The position numbers and the translations under genes are program-made. The notes beneath the pieces are model-generated. The model made no database searches, was not told the DNA's origin, and was given only the letters and a program-made list of their open reading frames with translations. Shown in pieces: positions 7,518 through 16,689 of a DNA stretch of 64,000 nucleotides. Location of the stretch: NCBI RefSeq assembly GCF_006385255.1, contig NZ_VFJE01000048.1:1-64000 (forward strand), given 5' to 3'. How positions within the stretch are numbered: position 1 is the stretch's first letter; each line of letters starts with the position of its first letter. This DNA is from Flavobacterium microcysteis (GTDB taxonomy: Bacteria; Bacteroidota; Bacteroidia; Flavobacteriales; Flavobacteriaceae).

Positions 7518-8183
7518 ATGATGGAGAAAATTCCAGTGTATTTTATGCCGGGTATGGCGGCAAGCTCAACCATTTTTGAAAGAATTCATCTTCCGGAAGA
7601 TCAGTTTGAAATCCATCTTTTAGAATGGACGCTTCCACTTGATGGTGAAAGCCTTGCGCATTATGCAGAGCGGACAGCAAAAGAAATCAAACATGAAAAT
7701 CCGGTACTGATAGGCGTGTCTTTTGGAGGGGTTTTGGTTCAGGAAATGGCGAAGTTTGTAAATCCGAGAAAGGTTATTATTATTTCAAGCGTCAAAAGCA
7801 ATACTGAATTCCCGAGAAGGATGAAGGTGGCAAAGTCGATTAAAGCTTACAAGTTTTTCCCGACCGGACTGATGCAAAATGTTGAAACCTTTGCTAAATT
7901 TTCTTTTGGAAACGATAAGATGAATAAAAAGCTAAAGCTTTATGAAAAATTTCTTTCCATGAGAGACAAAAAATACCTGGACTGGGCTTTAGAGCAGATT
8001 ATTCTGTGGGACAGGGCAGAACCTGATGGGCAAGTAGTTCATATTCATGGTGATGAAGACGAAGTTTTTCCTCCTAAATACATCAAGGATTTCATCCCGG
8101 TGAAAGGTGGAACGCATATTATGATTATTACCAAGTTCAAATGGCTGAACGAGCACCTTCCTAAAATTATAGCAGGAGTATAA
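7518..8183 (+). CDS. Alpha/beta hydrolase
   Basis: This 221-residue cytosolic enzyme opens with FMPGMAASSTIFE (oxyanion-loop region) and has the nucleophile elbow GVSFGG with Ser68. A late Asp lies in HIHGDEDEVFP, and the likely catalytic His is in GGTHIMI. These form the Ser-Asp-His triad of the family. Two ATG codons are adjacent at the start (7518 and 7521), and either could be used. The lytic transglycosylase gene follows after 49 bases on the same strand and may be co-transcribed. The substrate is unknown. Confidence 0.9.
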   Translation: MMEKIPVYFMPGMAASSTIFERIHLPEDQFEIHLLEWTLPLDGESLAHYAERTAKEIKHENPVLIGVSFGGVLVQEMAKFVNPRKVIIISSVKSNTEFPRRMKVAKSIKAYKFFPTGLMQNVETFAKFSFGNDKMNKKLKLYEKFLSMRDKKYLDWALEQIILWDRAEPDGQVVHIHGDEDEVFPPKYIKDFIPVKGGTHIMIITKFKWLNEHLPKIIAGV

Positions 8184-8232
8184 AAATTAAAAAAATGTTT
8201 GTAGGTTTACAAAAATACAAAGACTAAAGACT

Positions 8233-9126
8233 ATGAAATTGATGAAAAAGACTGGCTTGATAGCCTCGGTTGTTTTGGTAAGTGGGATTTTAATCCATGC
8301 GGTTTCCGATGAAAAAATAGGAGATAAGGCTCCGGTAACAAAAGGATATTTTTTTCCTGCAGAAATTGATTTTGCAGGTGAAAAAACACCGCTTAATATT
8401 ATTGATGTAAAAGAACGTTTGGATAGAGAACTATTAGTCAATGCAAATCTGGATGCTTCCACGCTTTTGATTATAAAAAGAGCCAACCGCTTTTTTCCGG
8501 TTATAGAACCTATTTTGAAAAAGAATGGTGTTCCAGATGATTTTAAATATTTGGCTGTGGCTGAAAGTGCATTAATGAATGCAACTTCCTCTGCTGGAGC
8601 CAAAGGCTTCTGGCAATTTATGGCTGATACAGCAAAAGAAAGAGGTATGGAGGTAAATGATGGCGTTGATGAAAGATATCATTTAGAAAAATCAACAGAA
8701 GCAGCTTGTAAATATTTGCTGGATGCCTATAAAAAATTTGGTAGCTGGACGCTGGCAGCAGCTTCCTATAATGGAGGCTTTGGAGGTGTAAATAAGCAAA
8801 TCACAATTCAGGGAGTTACAAATTATTATGATTTGCTTCTGACAGATGAGACAGCCCGTTATGTTTTCAGGATTTTGGCTTTAAAACAAATCATGAAAAA
8901 CCCGGTTCAATACGGTTTTGATATAGCGCCGGCAGAATTGTATCAGGCTATCCCAACAAGAAAATTGGAAATTGACAGCTCAATAACAGATTTGGCTTCT
9001 TTTGCAAAATCACAAGGCATCAATTATAAGATTTTGAAAATCCACAACCCGTGGTTGCGTGACAGAAAATTGGCAAATCCAACTAAAAAGAAATACGTAA
9101 TTGAAATTCCTACAGCAGGATATTAA
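8233..9126 (+). CDS. Lytic transglycosylase with SLT domain (MltD-like)
   Basis: The 297-residue protein has an N-terminal signal or anchor (about 6-24). Its SLT/goose-lysozyme-like domain has the catalytic Glu111 in LAVAESAL, followed by SSAGAKGFWQFM and a later AAASYNGG. These cleave the peptidoglycan glycan strand to 1,6-anhydro-muropeptides. A region of about 50 residues at the C-terminus (SFAKSQGINYKILKIHNPWL) resembles a degenerate LysM-type segment. It acts in the periplasm in wall turnover. A strong terminator follows. Confidence 0.92.
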   Translation: MKLMKKTGLIASVVLVSGILIHAVSDEKIGDKAPVTKGYFFPAEIDFAGEKTPLNIIDVKERLDRELLVNANLDASTLLIIKRANRFFPVIEPILKKNGVPDDFKYLAVAESALMNATSSAGAKGFWQFMADTAKERGMEVNDGVDERYHLEKSTEAACKYLLDAYKKFGSWTLAAASYNGGFGGVNKQITIQGVTNYYDLLLTDETARYVFRILALKQIMKNPVQYGFDIAPAELYQAIPTRKLEIDSSITDLASFAKSQGINYKILKIHNPWLRDRKLANPTKKKYVIEIPTAGY

Positions 9127-9137
9127 ATAAAACCCAT

Positions 9138-9170
9138 AAAAAAAGCCATACACTCAGTATGGCTTTTTTT
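9138..9170. terminator. Bidirectional rho-independent terminator
   Basis: AAAAAAAGCCATA (9138-9150) pairs with TATGGCTTTTTTT (9158-9170), leaving a 7-base loop. A-tracts and T-tracts flank both sides. It separates the transglycosylase gene from the convergent TPR gene. Confidence 0.9.
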
Positions 9171-9185
9171 ATGAATATATTTTCT

Positions 9186-9701
9186 TTAGATTTTCTTCAT
9201 CTGTTCCTTCATCATCTTAATCTGATCCTTAAGCATATTCTGCTTGTCTAATTTTTTGACTTCGTTCAATAAGTTCGTAGCCTCAATTTTTCGTCTTCTG
9301 GACATTGCAACACCCGCAAGATTTAATTTAGCAACGGCAAGGTCCATGTCCATTGATAATCCCAATTCCACCGCTTTTTTGAAATGTTTCTCAGCCTGCA
9401 TCAGGTTCGTTTGCGAAAGCATCAATCCGTGAAGGTAGTTGTAATATCCTTGTTGTTTTCTTACCAATGCAGTTTCAGGGTTCTTGATATAGGCTAACCA
9501 TTTCTGAGCTCCTGCAAAATCCTGTTTTCTCAATTTAAGGAAAGCCAGTAAGATAAATTCATTTTTAAAATAAAGTAATATAAAGACTAGTGATAACAGA
9601 ATAAGAAAGATCCCGTTTCCAATACTGTTTTCTGTAAATTGCCAAATTCCGGTAGCGATAATTAGTCCGGCTAAGATGAGTTTAATATTTCTATGGAACA
9701 T
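9186..9701 (-). CDS. Membrane-anchored tetratricopeptide-repeat protein
   Basis: The 171-residue protein has two closely spaced N-terminal membrane helices (about 6-22 and 28-45). About 120 mostly helical residues follow with TPR character: YYNYLHGLMLSQTNLMQAEKHFKKAVELG and VAKLNLAGVAMSRRRKIEATNLLNEVKKL-like repeats. It probably acts as a protein-protein interaction module at the inner membrane. Similar small TPR proteins are conserved in Flavobacteriaceae without a known role. It is transcribed divergently from rpmH. Confidence 0.8.
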   Translation of the reverse strand: MFHRNIKLILAGLIIATGIWQFTENSIGNGIFLILLSLVFILLYFKNEFILLAFLKLRKQDFAGAQKWLAYIKNPETALVRKQQGYYNYLHGLMLSQTNLMQAEKHFKKAVELGLSMDMDLAVAKLNLAGVAMSRRRKIEATNLLNEVKKLDKQNMLKDQIKMMKEQMKKI

Positions 9702-9763
9702 AATTTTGTATATTTGAGTCGCAAAGGTAATAAAATCAATTAAAAATATTTTTATAAAACTAC

Positions 9764-9793
9764 TTGCCAGAAAAAAAAGACTTCGTATATTTG
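9764..9793 (+). promoter_or_regulatory. rpmH promoter
   Basis: TTG at 9764-9766, 19 bases, then TATATTTG at 9786-9793: a textbook Bacteroidota sigma-A promoter. It implies a leader of about 70 bases before rpmH. Confidence 0.75.
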
Positions 9794-9870
9794 CACTCGG
9801 TTTTGGAATAGCTATTGATTTCGAACCTATAGAAAAGATATTTAATTAAGATTTTTAAAGATATAAAGCA

Positions 9871-10032
9871 ATGAGCAAAAGAACGTTTCAACCATCGAAA
9901 AGAAAAAGAAGAAATAAGCACGGTTTTATGGATAGAATGGCTACTGCCAATGGAAGAAAAGTGCTTGCTCGTAGAAGAGCTAAAGGAAGACATAAATTGA
10001 CTGTTTCTTCTGAACCAAGACACAAAAAATAA
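9871..10032 (+). CDS. rpmH: 50S ribosomal protein L34
   Basis: Only 53 codons long. The product starts [19 protein letters not shown] and continues [19 protein letters not shown], the highly conserved bL34 sequence, rich in Arg and Lys. It is an rRNA-binding protein of the large subunit. A strong promoter lies upstream and a terminator downstream, so it is monocistronic. The usual bacterial partners dnaA and rnpA are not adjacent. A longer reading frame on the opposite strand (9760-10047) is only its shadow. Confidence 0.97.
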   Translation: MSKRTFQPSKRKRRNKHGFMDRMATANGRKVLARRRAKGRHKLTVSSEPRHKK

Positions 10033-10051
10033 TGTTTGAATAAACATCGAT

Positions 10052-10085
10052 AAAGGCGTTACTTGTTTTAGTACCGCCTTTTTTT
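10052..10085 (+). terminator. rpmH terminator
   Basis: AAAGGCG-TAC pairs with GTA-CGCCTTT (10052-10080, one mismatch), with an 8-base loop, and runs into TTTTTTT. It ends the rpmH transcript before carB. Confidence 0.8.
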
Positions 10086-10156
10086 ATACCTTGTCGCTAA
10101 ATTAAAATAGGTCAGGGCTCGCCCTGGCAGGATTAACTACAACAACACACAACAAC

Positions 10157-13009
10157 ATGCCAAAAGACAATTCAATCAAATCAGTTTTGATCATCGGTTC
10201 AGGTCCAATCGTCATCGGACAGGCCTGCGAGTTTGATTATGCTGGTTCACAATCCGCACGATCCATCAGAGAAGAAGGAATTGAAGTCATCCTGATCAAT
10301 TCCAATCCAGCTACAATCATGACAGACCCGTCAATGGCTGACCACGTTTATTTAAAGCCACTGACTACCAAGTCTATTATCGAAATCCTTAAAGAACATC
10401 CGCAGATTGATGCTGTTTTGCCAACAATGGGTGGACAGACAGCTTTGAATTTATGTCTTGAAGCTGATGAAAAAGGAATCTGGGCAGATTTTGGTGTCAA
10501 ATTGATTGGAGTGGACATCAATGCGATCAATATTACCGAAGATCGTGAACAGTTTAAGCAATTGCTTGAGAAAATTGAAATTCCTGCAGCACCTGCAAGA
10601 ACAGCAACTTCTTTCTTGCAAGGAAAAGAAATCGCACAAGAATTTGGCTTTCCATTGGTAATACGCCCGTCGTTTACGTTAGGAGGAACCGGTGCAGCTT
10701 TCGTACATAAGAAAGAAGATTTTGACGACCTGCTTACTAAAGGATTAGAAGCTTCTCCTATACACGAAGTACTTATTGATAAAGCCTTATTTGGCTGGAA
10801 AGAATACGAATTAGAACTTTTAAGAGATAAAAATGATAATGTCGTAATCATCTGTTCTATTGAAAATATGGACCCAATGGGAATCCATACAGGTGATTCG
10901 ATTACGGTAGCTCCGGCAATGACATTATCTGACGCAACTTTCCAAAAGATGCGTGACATGGCTATCAAAATGATGCGAAGCATTGGAAATTTTGCAGGCG
11001 GATGTAATGTGCAGTTTGCCGTTTCTCCTGATGAAAGAGAAGATATTGTAGCCATCGAAATCAATCCACGTGTGTCCCGTTCTTCAGCTTTGGCGTCAAA
11101 AGCAACGGGTTACCCAATTGCTAAGATTGCTTCAAAACTGGCTTTAGGGTATCACTTGGATGAACTGCAAAATCAAATTACAAAGTCGACTTCAGCTTTG
11201 TTTGAGCCAACTTTGGATTATGTAATCGTAAAAATACCACGTTGGAACTTTGATAAATTTGAAGGAGCAGACAGAACGTTAGGACTTCAGATGAAATCAG
11301 TAGGTGAGGTGATGGGTATTGGCCGTTCTTTCCAGGAAGCGCTACATAAGGCTACACAATCGTTAGAAATCAAAAGAAATGGTTTGGGAGCTGACGGAAA
11401 AGGCTATACCAACTATGAGCAGATTATCGAAAAACTGACTTTCGCAAGTTGGGATCGTGTTTTTGTGATTTATGATGCTATCCAAATGGGTATTCCGTTG
11501 AGCAGGATTCATGAAATCACGAGAATCGATATGTGGTTCCTGAAACAATACGAAGAATTATATACGTTGGAAAAAGAAATTTCCAACTTTAAAATAGATA
11601 CGCTTCCAAAAGAATTATTGTTGGAAGCCAAACAGAAAGGTTTTGCTGACAGACAGATTGCCCATATGATAGGTTGTCTTGAAAGTCAGGTACACAAGCT
11701 ACGTGAGGACATGAATATCAATCGTGTTTATAAGCTGGTTGATACGTGTGCTGCCGAGTTTACTGCAAAAACGCCATATTACTATTCAACGTTTGAAGCG
11801 GAAATCGAAACGGCTGACGGAAAACGATATGTGCATAACGAAAGTACAGTAACCGACAGAAAGAAAATTGTCGTTCTTGGATCAGGTCCAAACCGTATCG
11901 GACAAGGGATTGAGTTTGATTATTCCTGCGTACATGGAGTTTTAGCAGCTAAAGAATGCGGTTACGAAACGATAATGATTAACTGTAACCCAGAAACGGT
12001 TTCGACTGATTTTGATACAGCAGATAAATTATACTTCGAGCCTGTTTTCTGGGAACATATCTACGATATTATCCAACATGAAAAACCGGAAGGCGTAATT
12101 GTACAGTTAGGTGGTCAGACTGCATTAAAACTGGCAGAAAAACTTTCTAAATACGGAATCAAGATTATAGGAACAAGTTTTGACGCTTTGGATTTAGCTG
12201 AAGACAGAGGGCGTTTCTCTGAGCTTTTGACAGAACTGAAGATTCCGTTCCCTCAATTTGGTATTGCAGAAACGGCTGATGAAGCTTCGGCTTTGGCAGA
12301 TAAACTAGATTTTCCTTTGTTGGTTAGACCATCGTATGTGCTTGGCGGACAAGGAATGAAAATCGTTATCAATAAAAAAGAACTGGAAGAACACGTAATC
12401 GATTTGTTGCGTAGTATTCCTGGAAATAAACTGTTACTGGATCATTATTTGGATGGTGCGATTGAGGCTGAAGCCGATGCAATTTGCGACGGTGAAAATG
12501 TCTACATCATCGGAATCATGGAGCATATAGAACCTTGTGGAGTGCATTCAGGAGATTCTAATGCTACTTTGCCACCGTTCAATTTAGGTGAGTTCGTAAT
12601 GCAGCAGATTAAAGATCATACGAAGAAAATCGCTTTGGCTTTAAAGACGGTAGGTTTGATTAATATCCAGTTTGCTATTAAAGATGATATGGTTTATATC
12701 ATCGAAGCCAACCCGAGAGCATCCAGAACGGTTCCGTTTATCGCAAAAGCCTACGGTGAGCCTTATGTGAATTATGCGACTAAAGTAATGCTGGGACATA
12801 ATAAAGTAACCGATTTTGACTTTAATCCTCACCTGAAAGGGTATGCCATAAAACAGCCGGTTTTCTCTTTCAGCAAATTTGCAGGAGTTAACAAGGCACT
12901 TGGCCCGGAAATGAAATCTACAGGAGAAAGCATTTTGTTTATTGACGATCTGAAAGACGATCAGTTTTATGAGCTGTATAGCCGACGCAAAATGTACTTA
13001 AGTAAATAA
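10157..13009 (+). CDS. carB: Carbamoyl phosphate synthase large subunit
   Basis: The 950-residue protein carries both ATP-grasp halves: VLIIGSGPIVIGQACEFDY at the start and the matching VVLGSGPNRIGQGIEFDYS about 560 residues later. Each is followed by PTMGGQTALN or VQLGGQTALK and the metal-binding EINPRVSRSSALASKATGYP or EANPRASRTVPFIAKAYGEP. It makes carbamoyl phosphate from bicarbonate, ATP and the ammonia channelled from CarA, for pyrimidine and arginine synthesis. Enterobacterial CarB has about 1073 residues; the missing C-terminal stretch equals the MGS-like allosteric domain, so control by UMP, IMP or ornithine through that domain is not expected. carA is not adjacent. Confidence 0.96.
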   Translation: MPKDNSIKSVLIIGSGPIVIGQACEFDYAGSQSARSIREEGIEVILINSNPATIMTDPSMADHVYLKPLTTKSIIEILKEHPQIDAVLPTMGGQTALNLCLEADEKGIWADFGVKLIGVDINAINITEDREQFKQLLEKIEIPAAPARTATSFLQGKEIAQEFGFPLVIRPSFTLGGTGAAFVHKKEDFDDLLTKGLEASPIHEVLIDKALFGWKEYELELLRDKNDNVVIICSIENMDPMGIHTGDSITVAPAMTLSDATFQKMRDMAIKMMRSIGNFAGGCNVQFAVSPDEREDIVAIEINPRVSRSSALASKATGYPIAKIASKLALGYHLDELQNQITKSTSALFEPTLDYVIVKIPRWNFDKFEGADRTLGLQMKSVGEVMGIGRSFQEALHKATQSLEIKRNGLGADGKGYTNYEQIIEKLTFASWDRVFVIYDAIQMGIPLSRIHEITRIDMWFLKQYEELYTLEKEISNFKIDTLPKELLLEAKQKGFADRQIAHMIGCLESQVHKLREDMNINRVYKLVDTCAAEFTAKTPYYYSTFEAEIETADGKRYVHNESTVTDRKKIVVLGSGPNRIGQGIEFDYSCVHGVLAAKECGYETIMINCNPETVSTDFDTADKLYFEPVFWEHIYDIIQHEKPEGVIVQLGGQTALKLAEKLSKYGIKIIGTSFDALDLAEDRGRFSELLTELKIPFPQFGIAETADEASALADKLDFPLLVRPSYVLGGQGMKIVINKKELEEHVIDLLRSIPGNKLLLDHYLDGAIEAEADAICDGENVYIIGIMEHIEPCGVHSGDSNATLPPFNLGEFVMQQIKDHTKKIALALKTVGLINIQFAIKDDMVYIIEANPRASRTVPFIAKAYGEPYVNYATKVMLGHNKVTDFDFNPHLKGYAIKQPVFSFSKFAGVNKALGPEMKSTGESILFIDDLKDDQFYELYSRRKMYLSK

Positions 13010-13010
13010 T

Positions 13011-13047
13011 AAAAAAATCCCGACTCATATGGTCGGGATTTTTGTTT
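13011..13047. terminator. Bidirectional terminator between carB and the TonB receptor gene
   Basis: AAATCCCGAC pairs with GTCGGGATTT around a 7-base loop, with A-runs before and T-runs after. It ends carB and lies just beyond the stop of the convergent receptor gene. Confidence 0.9.
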
Positions 13048-13050
13048 TTG

Positions 13051-15393
13051 CTAGTCAGGCAAACGATCTCTGTCGCTCTTTTTTCTATTCAATCGATATG
13101 TAAATGTAGCAGATACTCTAGGGCCAGGACTTCTGTAGTTATAATCCCAGGCATAGTCAGTTCCTCTTGCAACTCCTTTTGAAATTCGGGAATCAAAGAT
13201 ATTGTCTGCTCTTAATGTAATACTGGCTTTTTCTTTCCAGATATCTTTTCCCATTCCGAGATTAACCCAATATTGCGATTTCGAGCTGTATTGGCCACTA
13301 CTGGTAGGTCCTAAATAATTAAAATTGGTTTGAAAGTTCCATGTAGAAAATTTGATTCTTGTACTTTGTTTTGAAATGAAATTTTGGTCAGAAACATTAA
13401 GTAGTCCCTTTTGTTTAAAGGTATAGTAGTTCACTTCTCCGGTTAATGTCAGCCACTTTAAGGGAGAATAGGTAAAGCTGATTTCTGTTCCAATTCTGCT
13501 TTCTGTCCCGAAATTTATGGCCTGATCTACTAGAAAACCATCGGAATTTGTATAGCGGATGTCTTCAAAAATGTTTTTTGAATATTGATGGTACACGCTT
13601 GGATTGATAGTGACTTTGCCCCATTTTATTAATGTCCCAAGCTCATAAGAATTGGTATATACCGGATCTAAATCAGGATTTCCAATTCGGATGTTTCTTC
13701 TGTCTGCAATTCCACCAAACGGATTGAGCTGCCAGAAACCCGGACGGTTGATACGTCGGCTATAGCTCAATTGGATATTGAAAACATCATTGATTTCATA
13801 AGTGAAGTGGGCTGTAGGGAAAAAATCAGTATACTTCTTATCGATGTTAAACCGGTTGATCCTGTCATTGCTTCCTGTGTTTGAATCTTCTATTCTAAGG
13901 CCTAATAAATAATTAAGTTTTTTAATGCTGCTTCCATATTGCACGTAGGCACCAATGATTCTTTCGTCATAATGCAATACATTGTTTAAACTGTCAACAA
14001 TAACATTATTGTCATAGGCCTGATAATCGCTGTTGATTCTTCTGATTTCACCCTTTATTCCGAATTCAAGTTTGGATTTTTCATTAATCGGTAAGTTATA
14101 ATCCGATTGGAACAGAAAGTCTTTGCTGCTTTCAATATTTCTACTTTTTAATGCTCTGACAGGCAAGACAACCGGAAAGATTTCCTGTTCTGCAATCGAT
14201 TCGTTTTCATCATCGTTCCAAAAGTCATATTGCAGGTTGATGGTGAATTTTTGGCCTTCTTTGGCAAAGGTCTTGATATAGTTCAATTCAATCTGATTGG
14301 CGGTCTGTGGCTCTTTATAGGCTTCCTTAGCACTAACAATACGCTCAGGGTTGCGATTCTCATCTAAATAAGTAAAACCATAATCAACCGAATTCTTGCT
14401 GGTATTGTTTCTGTAAAAGTAACTCAGCGTAATCATGTTCTTGTCATTAAAATAATAGTCGCCACCCAGGTAAGTCGTAAACGTTCTGTTTGTTCTGTCT
14501 CTGTCAACATTCCCGTCCAAATACGAATCAATAATGTTACCATTGTAAGTGGCCCTGGAGCTGGATTCATTACTTGGGAAATTGATATATTGGTATCTTA
14601 AATCTGAAAAGATATTGATCTTTTTGTTTTTATAATTTACGTTGTAACCTAGAGCATGATTGTCTGGAATTCCGGTTGTGACCTGAACAGAGCTGCCAAA
14701 TCCTTTGTTTTTGTTTTTCTTTAAAACGATATTGATAATGCCGGCTGTTCCTTGAGAATCGTATTTGGATGATGGATTGGTAATTACTTCCACTTTTTCG
14801 ATACTCTCTGCTGGTATCTGTTCCAATCCATTATTGGCAGTTAAAACGGAAGGTTTTCCATTAATCAAAATTCGAACACCTGTATTGCCACGCAAGCTGA
14901 CTGCACCATTGTAATTTACACTCACAGAAGGTACGTTGTTTAGGATGTCGGTTGCATTTCCACCTTTTGAAACCAGGTCGCTACCTACATTAAAGACCTT
15001 TTTGTCTAATTTGTGTTCTATAGTAGTTTTTTCTGCTTGAATTTCAATAGTTTCGAGTTGGGTAGCAGCCTCTTCCAGCATAAATGTTGGCAAGACCTGA
15101 TCGTTTTGTAAATCAAAATTTTCAAGAGTACTGCTTTCCAAACCAATAAACTCCGCTTTAATAGTGTATTTTCCGGTAGTCGCTTTAAAACTAAAATTTC
15201 CCTTACTGTCCGTTATTGTTCCGGCAGTAGATTGACCATCCAGACTATTTATTAAAGTTATGGTAGCAAACTCTAATGCAGTAGCTGTCTTTTTCTCTAT
15301 TACTTTTCCGCTAATAGTTATTGTCTTCTGTTTTTCCTGAGAATAAATAGCCGTAAAGGAGAGAAGGATTCCTATAAAAAATATTTTTTTCAT
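13051..15393 (-). CDS. TonB-dependent receptor with carboxypeptidase-regulatory-like N-terminus
   Basis: The frame is open to 15543, but the ATG at 15391-15393 begins a clear signal peptide (MKKIFFIGILLSFTAIYSQ), giving 780 residues. A carboxypeptidase-regulatory-like beta-sandwich (about 25-110) is followed by a plug domain with LNNVPSVSVNYNGAVSLRG and GIINIVLKKNKNKG, then an outer membrane beta-barrel of the OMP_b-brl_3 type (PF14905) ending in Arg- and aromatic-rich strands. It is an outer membrane protein of unknown substrate. It is divergent from a LytS/LytTR pair across a 216-base shared promoter region, which may therefore control it (inference). Confidence 0.92.
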   Translation of the reverse strand: MKKIFFIGILLSFTAIYSQEKQKTITISGKVIEKKTATALEFATITLINSLDGQSTAGTITDSKGNFSFKATTGKYTIKAEFIGLESSTLENFDLQNDQVLPTFMLEEAATQLETIEIQAEKTTIEHKLDKKVFNVGSDLVSKGGNATDILNNVPSVSVNYNGAVSLRGNTGVRILINGKPSVLTANNGLEQIPAESIEKVEVITNPSSKYDSQGTAGIINIVLKKNKNKGFGSSVQVTTGIPDNHALGYNVNYKNKKINIFSDLRYQYINFPSNESSSRATYNGNIIDSYLDGNVDRDRTNRTFTTYLGGDYYFNDKNMITLSYFYRNNTSKNSVDYGFTYLDENRNPERIVSAKEAYKEPQTANQIELNYIKTFAKEGQKFTINLQYDFWNDDENESIAEQEIFPVVLPVRALKSRNIESSKDFLFQSDYNLPINEKSKLEFGIKGEIRRINSDYQAYDNNVIVDSLNNVLHYDERIIGAYVQYGSSIKKLNYLLGLRIEDSNTGSNDRINRFNIDKKYTDFFPTAHFTYEINDVFNIQLSYSRRINRPGFWQLNPFGGIADRRNIRIGNPDLDPVYTNSYELGTLIKWGKVTINPSVYHQYSKNIFEDIRYTNSDGFLVDQAINFGTESRIGTEISFTYSPLKWLTLTGEVNYYTFKQKGLLNVSDQNFISKQSTRIKFSTWNFQTNFNYLGPTSSGQYSSKSQYWVNLGMGKDIWKEKASITLRADNIFDSRISKGVARGTDYAWDYNYRSPGPRVSATFTYRLNRKKSDRDRLPD

Positions 15394-15566
15394 CACGCTT
15401 TGGTTTAGAATTACAAGGCAAAGATTGGATGTTTTATGAAGCGGAAAATTAGCATAGATAGAAACCGTATTTTTATAGGTGAAAAGCTGTTTTTTGCCAA
15501 TAAAATGGTGTTTAAGACTAAAAATAGAATATTCAGGAGTCAAAATTGCGTTTTTGTCGACTGCGA

Positions 15567-15596
15567 TTGAATTTAAATTGTTCTTGATTATCTTTA
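15567..15596 (+). promoter_or_regulatory. Candidate promoter of the LytS/LytTR operon
   Basis: TTG at 15567-15569, 19 bases, then TATCTTTA (one mismatch to TAnnTTTG) at 15589-15596. It lies only 13 bases before the kinase start, so the leader would be very short. Confidence 0.45.
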
Positions 15597-15609
15597 GTTT
15601 TTTTTAGCG

Positions 15610-16689
15610 ATGGATTATTTTAAGAAAATATCGGAATATGTTCGGAATCATAGAGTGGCACAGCATGTCCTATTCTGGCTGATTATTGTAATAACTTTCG
15701 TTCCGGCAGGTTTGTTAGATGAACACAATGATCCGGTTTGGGTGATTTTGCTGTTCAATTTTTGCATTCATATACCGCAAATGCTGGCTTCTTATTTTTT
15801 GGCCTATTATCTGATTCCAAAATTTGTATTAAAAAAGAAGTATTTCCTCTCTGTAATTTTATTCCTATTATCGGCTTATTTGTTTTCTGCTCTTGCCCGT
15901 TTTTTGACTATTCATGTTGGTGAAGAACTGGTCAGAACGCCTCCTTTTGTACAAGAGTCTGTTTATGAAATCCTGACAGATATCAATTCACTGGTGGCTA
16001 AATATTTTCCTGCGGTTTTTTCAATTTCCTTTCAGTTTTTATTTGTGAAATACGTTATCAATAACGAGCAGAAAAAAAGCGAACTAAGGCAGTTGGAGCA
16101 GAAAAAAACTGAAACGGAGCTAAAGATGTTGAAGGCGCAATTAAATCCGCACTTTCTATTCAATACGCTTAACAATATTTATTCACTCTCATTAGACAAT
16201 TCGCCTAAGACAGCTAGTGCCATTGGGAAGTTGTCAGATATTCTGGACCATGTCCTGTATAAATGCAATAATCAGGTCGTGACCTTATCAAGCGAAATAG
16301 AGCTGTTGAAAAACTATATCGAATTGGAAAAATTGAGATATGACGATAGACTAGAAATTACTTTTGATACAGATATTGAAAATGATATACAAATTCCACC
16401 ATTATTGCTTTTGTCATTGGTAGAAAATGCCTTTAAGCATGGTGCGGGTGAAGATAGCGGTTCTCCAAAAATCTGGATTTCTATCATGCAAGCAAAAGAG
16501 GTTTTTACATTTAAAATTTCAAATACAGTTTCAAGCGATTATGTAAGCAAGGATAAAGATAGAATAGGGTTGACCAACATAAAAAAACAGCTGGACCTGA
16601 TTTATCCTGAAAATTATTCATTAGATATCAAACAAGCTGTAAATTCGTTTTCAGTAGTTTTACAAATCAATCAAAACAACAACTTATGA
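15610..16689 (+). CDS. LytS/YehU-type sensor histidine kinase
   Basis: The 359-residue protein has four membrane helices in the first 150 residues, a short Lys/Glu-rich coiled coil (EQKKSELRQLEQKKTETE), then the His_kinase (PF06580) domain. The acceptor His181 lies in QLNPHFLFNTLNNIYSL, and the HATPase part has LSLVENAFKHG and IGLTNIKKQLDLIYP. This class signals to LytTR-type regulators; many Bacteroidota members lack a separate sensory domain. The last codons overlap the start of the regulator gene by four bases (ATGA). Confidence 0.93.
   Translation: MDYFKKISEYVRNHRVAQHVLFWLIIVITFVPAGLLDEHNDPVWVILLFNFCIHIPQMLASYFLAYYLIPKFVLKKKYFLSVILFLLSAYLFSALARFLTIHVGEELVRTPPFVQESVYEILTDINSLVAKYFPAVFSISFQFLFVKYVINNEQKKSELRQLEQKKTETELKMLKAQLNPHFLFNTLNNIYSLSLDNSPKTASAIGKLSDILDHVLYKCNNQVVTLSSEIELLKNYIELEKLRYDDRLEITFDTDIENDIQIPPLLLLSLVENAFKHGAGEDSGSPKIWISIMQAKEVFTFKISNTVSSDYVSKDKDRIGLTNIKKQLDLIYPENYSLDIKQAVNSFSVVLQINQNNNL

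Noticed and set aside
9760..10047. 95-codon reading frame on the minus strand
   Set aside because: It is antisense to rpmH, whose 53-residue product is a perfect bL34 sequence with its own promoter and terminator.
10107..10128. GC-rich hairpin (CAGGGC/GCCCTG) before carB as a possible riboswitch or PyrR-type site
   Set aside because: The stem is short (six pairs, minimal loop) and no anti-antiterminator or known pyrimidine-regulatory pattern is seen.
10348..11064. 238-codon reading frame antisense to carB
   Set aside because: Shadow frame in a highly conserved gene; Ser/Ile-rich with no domain pattern and no promoter.
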